Shown here: piece by piece, positions 22,580 to 32,814 of the stretch | Position numbering within the stretch: the first letter of the stretch is position 1 | How the letters are laid out: every line of letters starts with the position of its first letter | Origin: Pomphorhynchus laevis | Taxonomy: Eukaryota > Acanthocephala > Palaeacanthocephala > Echinorhynchida > Pomphorhynchidae | DNA length: 64,000 nucleotides | Direction: 5' to 3' | Assembly: GCA_012934845.2 (NCBI GenBank) | Contig: WNNJ02002729.1 | Span: forward strand, 28,286-92,285 | The notes under the pieces: generated by a model | Databases searched by the model: none | What the model was told of the DNA's origin: nothing | What the model saw: the letters and a program-made list of their open reading frames with translations, nothing else | Made by a program: the position numbers and the translations under genes

Positions 22580-25510
22580 TGGAAGGAGGAAAGCGTCCTT
22601 CTCACCTATCCTAGAGAAACGTTGCCTTGATATCTAGTGGACGTTTCCGCTCCCGCAAGTTTGGAGGTTCAAGATGTGCCGGTTCCGGCAAAGGAATCTT
22701 TCAAAGTTGTTTTGACCATGTGTCAGAGGCTAAATCCAACGAAGGCACCGAAGAGATCAATTTACCGATTCCGCCCGTTCGAGTAGAAGATTCAAGCCGT
22801 CTGTCGTGTTTTAATCACGCTGGCGCAAATAATCGCCAACAGTAATATGTATCCCGTTTAAAACACGGGTTCTAGCAACCACCAGTTTCTGTGACAACAT
22901 TAAACGCGAGCTCCAAATCGGAGATTCGGTTCATGGTCAAAGTTGCTGATCTTCGCCAAATCGTGCTTCAGTTGCTCGATACCTACAACTTACAAAGGTC
23001 GACATAAAGTCGAAAAGCGCATTTACGAGTCAATAAGAGCCTATGCGACAAGTGCCTTACCGGATTTGCCATCGGTAAGAGCAATGCCACGCAAAAATGC
23101 AAATCGCAAACAGAACAGCAAGTCGGAACTTACTTGTATCAGCCTGGTCAAGCACGGAAATTATGGGAAAGCAGCCCAGCGCCTGATTTCAGTCGGAATA
23201 TCAACCCCAACTGCACATGCACGGACCCTCCTGTAAAGACTGCATTCTCCTACGTACAGAAGCTGTACATATAAACCACTCTAATCCCCTAATATTACAA
23301 AACAGCCCTCGAACAATCCGCTTTCGTCAATAGTTATAAGTCGTGAAACAGTCCTTACCGCGGTCAACTCTTTCCCCTCAGCGTCAGGACCAGGCTAAGA
23401 TCGTATCATCTACAGAATATGTTACGAGTCAATAGCAAAGGATAAATAGCAGAGAATTTGACACACCCTATCAACCATCTACCTGCAGGACTCGCACCCC
23501 CTGAAGTGACGCCTTATATCGCTGGCGCTAACTTGATCGCGCTGCCAAAAAAGGATGGGGTGTAAAACCAATCGCCGTCGGCAAACTCTCCGCCGTCTCT
23601 GTTCAAAGTGTATGTTTTCAACTCCGTAAACGCTTCGCCAGCCTGCTACAACCAACACAATTAGGGGTAACAACCCCAAACGCAGTAGAAAGGATCGTTC
23701 ACAACGTTAGACGACTCAACGAGCAACACGCCAACGACATTGATTGGACCTGGGTAAATATCGACCTAACAAACGCATTCAATTCAGTGTCCAGAGCACA
23801 GTTACGAATGAAGATCCGAGAAAACGTTCCAGAGCTCTTGCCCTGATTTGATTTCACATACAAATGCAAAGCACTCCTACGTTTCGGCTAATCGACCCTC
23901 TCAACTCATGCGAAGGAGTCCAGAAGGGAGATCCTTTAGGCCCGTTCCTATTCTCATTGGCCATTCAGAGAACGATTAAAAAGGTATCCCAAATACTTGG
24001 AATAAACCTCAACATGTGGTATCTGGATGATGGCATAGTCGATGGGACGCCATCAGCAATTGCATTCGCACTCGGCTGGCTAGATGCGAGCTTCAGCTAA
24101 ATTAGCGAAGACATAGGTCATCGGCAGCCTGAAGCCGTAAACACCTGCCTGGCCTTACTTTCTGAGGTGGCTTCGGAGGACACTAACGGGAGCATGTATT
24201 TGCTAGGCATACCCATAGGTGACGAGTCTTTCATAGAGAACTGAACCTGTCTAATGAGGTTCTTCCACCACTGGTTCACACAATTGATGCAGTGGCCAAG
24301 CTGCCAGACCCTCAAGTCGAATACCTTCTACTTCGACACTGCACATCCTCGTTAAGGATAAACCACCTTCTCCGCACAGTCGATTCAAGGATGACAAAAA
24401 AGTTTTGTCAGTCATTTGACAGACAAATCGCTAGCGCTTTTCAGGAAATATGCGCGTGCTAACTTCAAGAAGCTACCAAATCACAGATGACAATCCCTAT
24501 CTGTCTGGACGGCTTCGGTCTAAGATGCAATGTTGCGAACGCCCAGAGCGCATTCATTCAAATGTGCAGCAAATCGAAGAAATATACAGTCTGGACGCTT
24601 TACTGTTTCCTGGCTATTCTGAGGCATTAGTAACCCTAAGAACAAGGATGGGCTCAAACTTCATACCTTCTACCCCATAATCTTGCCTCAACCTAGCTGT
24701 TATAGTCGTTTTGCGAAATAGACCGGGCCCGACTACACGCAGTGTCATGTCCAAAAGCTGGGGCTTGGTTTAGCGCCGTCCCAAATTTGCCATCTGGAAC
24801 GGAATTAACTCCACCACAGTTCTGCGTCCTAGCCCGAATTTGGCTTAGGATTCCCTTGTACGAAAATTATTATCGATGCGGCTGCTGCATGCGTATGGCG
24901 GATAAGGTGAGCCTAAACTCACTTACTTGCTAGTATGGAGGTTATCAAGGTCTGCGGCATAACGCCATCCGTGACGTGTTAATCACAGCCGCACAATCAA
25001 CCCGTATGGATGTAGCCCTGGAAGTGCAAGGAATTATCCCGGACCTACGCAAACGCATGGCAAACATCATTTTTTATGGGGACCTTGCACTTGCAGTCGA
25101 CTTTGCAGTCACCCACCTCAACAGGCCGTATACCGTCATTCTGCCGCCAACGTACAACTCGACGCTGCCACGTCGTACGCTGTCAATGTAAATGATAGGA
25201 AATATAGGGACAGAGTCGAAGATGCAGGGTACATGTTTTCAGCCGCCGTAGTCGAGATCTTTTGTGAATGGAACGACGAAGGAAACAGGGTTATCAAGCG
25301 GGTTGCTAACAATATGAGGCGTACAAGCGGAATGAGATATTCTATGACGGTCACACGATTATATCAGCACATCTCGATCGCGCTAATGCGGGGCAACGCA
25401 AAAGCCATTCTAGCTTCACTCGATCGGCTTCCAATATTGGCCTTTTGACCACATCCAACAGGAAACATGTTAACCTGGGTAACGCCTATTCGAGCCAGAC
25501 GCTAGTCTCA
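22580..25510 (+). mobile_element. Family 4 (RLE-type) LINE
   Basis: A degenerate, nearly complete element. N-terminal traces include KVEKRIYESIRAYATSALPD and SELTCISLVKHGNYGKAAQ (22990-23210). RT: KPIAVGKLSAVSVQSVCFQL, VNIDLTNAFNSVSR, CEGVQKGDPLGPFLFSLAI, MWYLDDGIVDG (23560-24060). Then GLGLRCNVANAQSAFIQM-like thumb traces, a CGC Cys motif (24876), GLRHNAIRDVLITAAQS, RMANIIF...AVDFAVTH (restriction-like nuclease traces, 25050-25110) and the tail FSAAVVEIF, RVIKRVANNMRRTSGMRYSMT, ALMRGNAKAIL. The QKGDPLGP and WYLDDG motifs differ from families 1-3, and the RHN...nuclease C-terminus parallels family 5. Stops and frameshifts are frequent. The N-terminus and clade remain uncertain. Confidence 0.7.
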
Positions 25511-26699
25511 ACAAGAACTTGTCAGTAGAATCTAAATACCGATGCTGTGATGCACCTATTAAGCGATATACCAAACTCGCAAATAACTATTCAGATGCTG
25601 TTGAAGGTATGTTACCCGTTTACCGACACATTTCAATCCAAATCTTTAAATGACGGAGAAACGCCATATTCAGTTATATCCTTTGAACCATGTAAATTGT
25701 CGATGAATTATAAGACAATGAAATCATCCCAGAACAGTTTAAATAACGCCGATCAGTAAAAACGAGCATTACCTGTACATGACCCCACACATATTGAGGA
25801 ACTTCCTCTATCACCTAATAGTAGGGATCGTCAGAATGGCTCGTCAGAAGGCTGACTACTAAATCTTCTACAAGATAAGCTGAATTAATTTGATTAATTT
25901 TATGTCATTTTGATTAATTTCATTTTTTTATTATGATTAGAAAAATTATTTCTTTACAATATAGATAATATTATATATAATTAGAAAACATTATATAAAC
26001 ATATTATATTTTTCATAAAATATAAATATTTTTGAATGTTCTATAAAATATACTGATTAAATTTAAATATTCGATATTAGCTAATAACATAACGTAAAAT
26101 TTACTTAAATAAACAAATTTAAAAGTTTTATTGTTTTTTTGATCACGATGTCGGGTTGTTGAGACAGCGCACGAACGAGGCGTGACCAAGTATCATGGTT
26201 CTGAGTGGCCGATAATACCTCACTTTCAGATAGTCTTTAGCGTTCCTTGGTAAGATGGATAGTTTGATCTCTCCATCTACTAAAGGAAAGTAGTTGAAGA
26301 GATTAAAAAGAAGTAGGTGGAGAGATCAGACCTACGGCACCCTACTTCGATAATTCCTCCTGTCCTTAGTGAGCCTTCCATCGTTTCTATTTTGATCCAG
26401 TAAATTGTTTCTTGTCGTCATTGTTATTGTCGTCATTGTTATTGTCGTTGTTTTTTGAAAGTTTACTTATAGGAACAACGGAAAATCAAAGGCAAATCAA
26501 TATTTCAAATTGTTACAATATTGTTACAATATTACAGTAACAATTTTCTAATCCTGATGATGGCAATTGCCATTGTAATATTGAATATTCCTTTGATCTC
26601 TGATTTTGGTTTGTTCCTATAAATTAACATAAAAATTCGAGGAAATTGGTGACTTAAATATCTTCAGTCGTTGTTTTTGTTCTGCTATATTTAAAAACA
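25511..26699. other. Unassigned region with a hairpin and a short microrepeat
   Basis: 25511-25860 may still be family 4 3' flank. 25870-26120 is A/T-rich. 26125-26640 is more GC-balanced, holds an inverted repeat (26270-26336) and a GTCATTGTTATTGTC microrepeat (26415-26455), and ends with paired GTTACAATATT words. No coding signal or known family recognised. Confidence 0.4.
26270..26336. repeat. Inverted repeat
   Basis: Arms TGATCTCTCCATCTACT and AGTAGGTGGAGAGATCA (one G-T/A mismatch in the centre) flank about 30 bases. It would form a stable hairpin in RNA. Confidence 0.7.
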
Positions 26700-28262
26700 G
26701 GATTTATTTTTACGTGGCAAATGTGTGCAGTCGCACGCTTACATGATCACGAAGAAAAAACAAAAGTCTAAATCATGTGCCGAGAATGTGAGAATGGAGG
26801 GGGTGTTTGAATGTCATAAAGGAGGGAGCGCGGCGGACGTCGAGAGGGACCTGATTACATGCGAGAAGAGCGGCGATGAGAAAGGATCGGAGACGTAGTT
26901 GTTAGAGTAATTGGGAACGTGGATTAAGAGGGAATGACGGGAAAGCAGCGATATAGTGGTTGGACGAGTGGGGGAGCGTCATTGATGAGACGAAAAGTTA
27001 CGAGAAGGCGGAGTTAGATGCTGATGTGGATGGTAGGCCAGGAAAGTTGGGCAAGATATGTGGATATGTGGTGGAAGCGACGGATACGTAGAGCACTCGA
27101 ACTGCGGAGTTGATGATGCGTTGTATGGGTTGGGTGATGGATTTTGGAAAATTTGCGAAAAGGCTTTGACAGTAATCGATTTTATGGAAGAGAAGTGATG
27201 CAAGAAGATACATACAAGAATGGAAGTCGATAAGGGGGCGGATACGGCGGATGTCACGGAGAATTAAGTTAGACGAGCAGACCTTGTCGCGGACGTAAGG
27301 TTCAAAGGAAATATAATCATCGAAATGGAATCCTAATAAAGTGAGATTGCAGACTATAAAGATGATTGATGAGGCAAAAGATGCATGATGGGAGAGACGT
27401 TTATAGATATAAGAAAAAAGTTGGAGCCAGAAATGCCGATTTCGTGTATGCGATGGGCTGGTGCATTAGCATAGATGAAGATGTCATCGGACTATTGCAT
27501 GACGTTATAGCAGTAAGGTTTAATAAATGGAGACAGATCGCCACAGGGGACCTATGACTGAACGTTGTGAAACTCCGCAGAAAATAGTGATGGGAGGAGA
27601 AGATGATGAATTTGAACTTACTCGCAAAGAACGGTCGGATATATATGATGCAAACAATGCTACGGAGAACGATGAAAAGCCGTAATCATAACGAAGGCGA
27701 GAAAGGAGGATGGGGTGGTCGATGATGTCGAAGGTGGAGGAGAGGTCGAGGGAGATGAGAACACTTTATTGAGCCTTGTAACGAGAAATGAGTAGGTCGT
27801 TGTAAACTTTTATGCAAGGGATTTCTGTGGAGTGATTATTGCAGAAATCGGATTTGTAAGGAGTGTGATTGAATGAAGTGCGATAAACGTTGATTTGTAT
27901 TAAGATGAGGCGTTCTAAGAGCTTAAAAAGAGTAGGAAATGGGTGAAATAAAGATGAGTAGGAACTTGAGTGAAATGGCTCGATAGCTAAAAAGAAGGAA
28001 GTGGTCGAGCTATTGTTTCTTAAGGAGGATACGAAAGATGACGGATTTTCAGTGTGAAGGGAAGATATGACTGCTGATGAACAAGTTAAGCAGGCTGGCG
28101 AGGAAAGGGGATATCGATGAAAAACTGGATTTAAGTATGTGAGTAGGCAGGGGATCGGCAAATGAGGTTTTGTTGGACAAGGACATGAGGATAGATGACA
28201 GAATCGGAGATGGATTGTGAGGTGTAGACAGCAAAATGATAGTGCCCACCTCTTGGTAGGCA
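26700..28262 (-). mobile_element. Family 3 (L2/CR1-type) LINE, minus-strand copy
   Basis: On the minus strand: SPILSSILMSLSNKTSFADPLPTHILK (28210-28130), SSISPFLASLLNLFISS, FHSSSYSSLFHPFPTLFKLLERLI, RTSFNHTPYKSDFCNNHSTE, IPCIKVYNDLLISRYKA, then the palm region in broken frames with a catalytic box ending SDDIFIYANA (near 27490-27460). A thumb and the C-terminal tail follow (CIFLHHFSSIKSITVKAFSQI, PHIHISCPTFLAYHPHQ). The 3' UTR holds the family hairpin (near 26730, partly decayed) and ends near 26700. It is 5'-truncated just before RT and defective. Confidence 0.75.
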
Positions 28263-30200
28263 CTATTTAATAAATGAAGATATTAAAATTAATTTAATTT
28301 TTTAAATTCGAATAATTTCTTCGATGAAGTTTCGTATGTTTTAACATATTACTTGATTACGTTATTATTTTGAAAATGGATAAAAAGCACATGTCCTTTT
28401 TGTGAAATCTGATAAAACAAATATTTTCCAGCAATTAAAATTAATGAATATTTTTTCGTAAACTTATAATCGTAATTATTGTTGACCTTATTTTAATGTG
28501 CTTATCACTGGCCATAATCACTGCGGAGACAATCAAAATATTAACCGTCAATTTACTGTTTAGCATTTATATTTTTGATCTATATATGTCTATATAGATT
28601 TCAAAAAGGTCTCTTTTTCGTTTTAAACAAGAATTTTATTTTAGCACTTAACTGCATTTTATTTAATTATTGTTTATTGCATTTGTAACCTGTATTTTAT
28701 ATTTGAAGTGATCAGGCGAACCCTAGAAGTTACAAATTTCGTATTTTAATCATTTCTTAAGACTACTTTAGATTTTATGAAATTTATATTTCGTTCGGCT
28801 ATTTTTAAGTAGCGCATTTGCACAAAAGAAAACAAAAAATTACAAGAGAAAAAAAATCTTATATGTTTTGTAAAGACTTTGTTCATGTAAAATACTCAAG
28901 GCAATTTGCAAAACGTTTATAAGATGAATCGATTAGTTGTATCTCAAAACATTCCTTAAACTCACAATATGAATTTACCTATCAAATAATATTCATGGAT
29001 TTACCAAAACGGTTAGTTATACGTCTACACTAAATATAAGGGTAATGTTTAACTTACATTTATACAAAATTTAAATCCATAGCAATTGACAAGACAGCAG
29101 TTCCATAGTACTGACAAATTTGATAATAAATACTAAAACCATATCTTCTCCTATTTCAAAATGGAAGAAGATTTGAAATGGAAGAAGATTATGGGTTTAG
29201 TATTTATTACAAAATTTAAATGTAATTGAAATTTTACAATTTAAGCTGTAAATTTTAAAATCTAGATTACTACAAAGAGAATATGGAGATCTACTAATGT
29301 ATAGCATCACATGCATTGGTTTCATGGGATGTGATCAAGGACGATACAATTTAGCAAATTTTAGGCTTTCCAGTGCAACTTACACAATATAAAACAATGT
29401 ATTTTCAAGCGCAAGTTGCTCACCTCTTAAGTAAATCTGTTTCAACTATAAACCACACGACAAATAACCGTTACTTTAAGGATAAAATGAGCGTAAATAA
29501 TCAATATACGAAATGAAATCTATAAAATGGCGTGTAATATCAATGGATTTCTCTGAAATCTTTGCAGCATTAATAACATATTATTTTAATAAATCGTCAG
29601 GTGCTCAGGTCCCAAACATCTTTATTAATTAGACCCAGAGTTTTTTGACAAATAAAATTTGCCAAAAAATTTCAATGTCAAAATTGTATTAAATTACTTC
29701 TAAGGTTCCACTACAAAGCGATATCGATGCAGCCAACATAATATCGATTTAATATATTCAAATGATGTAGCAGACTAAGGGGTCAAATCATCTAGATAAT
29801 CATGTGATAAAAATAAAACTTCATTTTCTTCAAGGAGTTTATAACTTTTGTAAAAGTCAATTGAAATTTAAGATGTACAAACACTTAATCGTAAGAAATG
29901 TTCACAAGCATCGGGCATAATGTTGACAGATGTACTGTATAGTATGATATTTGTCTTAAATGATCTTTATAATACTTTGTTAATAAATCAAAACTAACCG
30001 AAAAAATACTACGGAAGTGTTCAAAAGAAGTGACCGCTATCACAAAAGATCTTTTAATAGACCTGTTTAATATGTCTATTAGATCTTTTTAATACATTAA
30101 AGGGTGAAGGCGAGTAATAAAATATAAATATATATTTTCGATCATAAATTTACAAATTTTTAAGGACATTTAGAATTAATCAATTACTAAATTTTGAAAT
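28263..30200. other. AT-rich intergenic region
   Basis: Nearly 2 kb with no coding potential that I can support. It contains one imperfect inverted repeat at 29123-29212 and otherwise A/T-rich unique-looking sequence. Confidence 0.5.
29123..29212. repeat. Imperfect inverted repeat
   Basis: AATAAATACTAAAACCATA...CTATTTCAAA on the left pairs with TTTGAAATGG...TATGGGTTTAGTATTTATT on the right. The arms are about 38 bases with a few mismatches, and a second ATTTGAAATGGAAGAAGAT copy lies between. It could be a small foldback element. Confidence 0.65.
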
Positions 30201-30204
30201 TTTT

Positions 30205-30355
30205 TTAACATACGAAGGCACGCCTATTAAGTTTTAAGCGACTATATTGCGCGTTGGTTCACCCACACATTGAATATTGTATCCAGGCATCATTTCCATC
30301 TATTAAGGCAGAAATCACGAAGTTTGAGTCAGTGCTTCTTAAAGTCGTTCAGTGA
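30205..30355 (+). mobile_element. LINE RT thumb fragment
   Basis: A 43-codon trace LLSFKRLYCALVHPHIEYCIQ...IKAEITKFESVLLKVVQ ending at a stop. It matches the conserved LVRPHLEYCVQAW...LEKVQRRATK segment after the RT palm in jockey/CR1-group LINEs. Nothing recognisable flanks it. It resembles family 2 but is not clearly the same family. Confidence 0.6.
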
Positions 30356-30981
30356 ACGCTTTAAGTTAATTTAGTCATTGATTTTTTTAAGTTTTTAAAA
30401 TACTTGTGTGAAATAATAAAACCGATCTTATTTGTGTACTAACCACTAAGTTAACTAATGTCTTCTTATTACTTGTACCTTTTTGTATAAATAGATACTT
30501 TTTCTATATCATTTTTGTATGCTAATGTCCAGAATACAGCATCGCTTTTCAAGATGGCAACGCTTTTTATTCTATGGAATTTGCATTTAATGCTCTGTGA
30601 TGTAAGATCGGTGTGCTTAATGGTGTGTATACACCATAAATGGGTGTTTAAATAAAGTTTTTACTCTAAGAAAAAGACATTTCTAATGAGGAAGTGTCTT
30701 TATTTTTACATAAAAATGATTTATTTTTGAACTTTAGATCAGAATCAACAAATTAAGAAAAATAAATGATATATACTCAATATTTATTTTTTAATTTATT
30801 AATTTATTAGTAAAATTATTATTTTTTAATTTATTAATTTATCGATTTATTTCATAAATTTTTTAAAATTTATGTACTCACAAATTGCTCAAATTCGAGC
30901 CATTTAATGAAAATTATTATGGTATCGTAAGATTTTACGATTCAAATGTTATAACAAATGCTATTTTGTAAGGATCTCGTT
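30356..30981. other. AT-rich spacer
   Basis: A/T-rich, with a palindromic GTGTGTATACACCATAAATGG-like stretch near 30622 followed by AATAAAG (30651) that may be an old 3' UTR. No gene is visible. Confidence 0.4.
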
Positions 30982-31002
30982 ATTATTCAGTAAATAATTA
31001 TC
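30982..31002 (+). repeat. 21-bp direct repeat, left flank of the 370-bp array
   Basis: ATTATTCAGTAAATAATTATC, identical to 32388-32408, directly flanks the tandem array. Best explained as a target-site duplication. Confidence 0.8.
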
Positions 31003-32387
31003 ATTGGTCGGCTTCATAAATTATCCTCGTGTGAATTCTTTAATCCTAGATGCAGCACTGTACACTACAATCAGCGTAGGTGGACCTCATCAGCAGTGAG
31101 CCTACGCCTACCGTTTCGTGTTTCGGTCCTTTAATGATCTGCTGAAATTTTCCTCTGCTGCCTTTCTGTAAAAACAAACGATACAGTTTGTAAGGAAAAC
31201 ATTTCCACTTGTGCAAACTGTACGTTGTTTCCGTCTTTTGTAACAAAATGACGGAGATAGCACTACAGTTGCCGGAAACAACCGACAATCTGTCTTTTGA
31301 ATTTTCTTGACAGGAAACCGGAATCTGCCAGGTTAATAGAATGAATAATTGCATACACGAGCGAGTATCATCATTTGGTCGGCTTCATAAATTATCCTCG
31401 TGTGAATTCTTTAATCCTAGATGCAGCACTGTACACTACAATCAGCGTAGGTGGACCTCATCAGCAGTGAGCCTACGCCTACCTTTCGTGTTTCGGTCCT
31501 TTAATGATCTGCTGAAATTTTCCTCTGCTGCCTTTCTGTAAAAACAAACGATACAGTTTGTAAGGAAAACATTTCCACTTGTGCAAACTGTACGTTGTTT
31601 CCGTCTTTTGTAACAAAAAGACGGAGATAGCACTACAGTTGCCGGAAACAACCGACAATCTGTCTTTTGAATTTTCTTGACAGGAAACCGGAATCTGCCA
31701 GGTTAATAGAATGAATAATTGCATACACGAGCGAGTATCATCATTTGGTCGGCTTCATAAATTATCCTCGTGTGAATTCTTTAATCCTAGATGCAGCACT
31801 GTACACTACAATCAGCGTAGGTGGACCTCATCAGCAGTGAGCCTACGCCTACCTTTCGTGTTTCGGTCCTTTAATGATCTGCTGAAATTTTCCTCTGCTG
31901 CCTTTCTGTAAAAACAAACGATACAGTTTGTAAGGAAAACATTTCCACTTGTGCAAACTGTACGTTGTTTCCGTCTTTTGTAACAAAAAGACGGAGATAG
32001 CACTACAGTTGCCGGAAACAACCGACAATCTGTCTTTTGAATTTTCTTGACAGGAAACCGGAATCTGCCAGGTTAATAGAATGAATAATTGCATACACGA
32101 GCGAGTATCATCATTGGTCGGCTACTGTAAAAGACGGATACAACGTACAGTTTGCACAAGTGGAAATGTTTTCCTTACAAACTGTATCGTTTGTTTTTAC
32201 AGAAAGGCAGCAGAGGAATATTTCAGCAGATCATTAAAGGACCGAAACACGAAAGGTAGGCGTAGGCTCACTGCTGATGAGGTCCACCTACGCTGATTGT
32301 AGTGTACAGTGCTGCATCTAGGATTAACGAATTCACACGAGGATAATTTATGAAGCCGACCAATGATGATACTCGCTCGTGTATGCA
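31003..32387 (-). repeat. 370-bp tandem array with inverted partial unit (retrozyme- or SINE-like)
   Basis: Three head-to-tail units of 370 bases (31001-31370, 31371-31740, 31741-32110), nearly identical, followed by an inverted partial unit of about 265 bases (32122-32387). The whole block lies between identical 21-bp direct repeats, so it looks like a single insertion. On the minus strand each unit carries a core reading GGACCGAAAC...GTAGG...CTGCTGATGAGGTCC (first unit 31082-31129, listed left to right on the plus strand). GGACC/GGTCC can pair, and GCGTAGG can pair with CCTACGC. GAAAC plus CTGATGA are the two conserved strands of a hammerhead ribozyme, but I could not form its stem I. The units have no coding capacity: the parallel open frames are chance. 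Tandem monomers of this size, a target duplication and a hammerhead-like core are features known from animal retrozymes. The assignment here is inference. Confidence 0.75.
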
Positions 32388-32408
32388 ATTATTCAGTAAA
32401 TAATTATC
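32388..32408 (+). repeat. 21-bp direct repeat, right flank of the 370-bp array
   Basis: Identical to 30982-31002. Its first eight bases (ATTATTCA) also match the end of the inverted unit, so the inverted junction shows microhomology. Confidence 0.8.
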
Positions 32409-32814
32409 TAATAAATAATATTAAATGATTTATTTGGTGATTAACATAAATTAAATTATTTATTTTAATGTAAATCACAAATAAATGCCAAATTAGGTGA
32501 TTAATTAATAAACGATAAATGTTAGTTTTAAGTGACATTTTACCCACACAAAAGTAGCAATAATTTATTTATCAACGTTCAGCTAATCTCATTGACCCTT
32601 GAATAGTGTCACTGATAAATAAAATTACATAGATTCACTTTAAGTTACATTGATTCAGCCACATAATTCAGTTAAAAGCTAAGCGAGATTTGCTTCAAGA
32701 ACAATCAATATTTAAAATATTTAAATATTTTGTTGTTATTATACATTCAACAGCACAAGAGCATTTGCTCAAATAGCTGGATCACTAAGTTCGTAAATAA
32801 ATTAATTAGTTATT
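32409..32814. other. AT-rich spacer
   Basis: About 400 bases, A/T-rich, without coding signal. Possibly includes the 3' UTR of the minus-strand family 2 LINE that begins at its right edge. Confidence 0.4.

Noticed and set aside
31082-31129. A canonical hammerhead ribozyme in the 370-bp unit
   Set aside because: CTGATGA, GAAAC and stem II are present, but the bases that should pair as stem I (after GTA and before CTGATGA) do not, in any frame I tried. Kept as hammerhead-like only.
31046-32388. Repeated open frames of 60-100 codons on both strands in the 370-bp array
   Set aside because: They recur only because the unit repeats, they match no family, and opposite strands are equally open. The array is better explained as non-coding.
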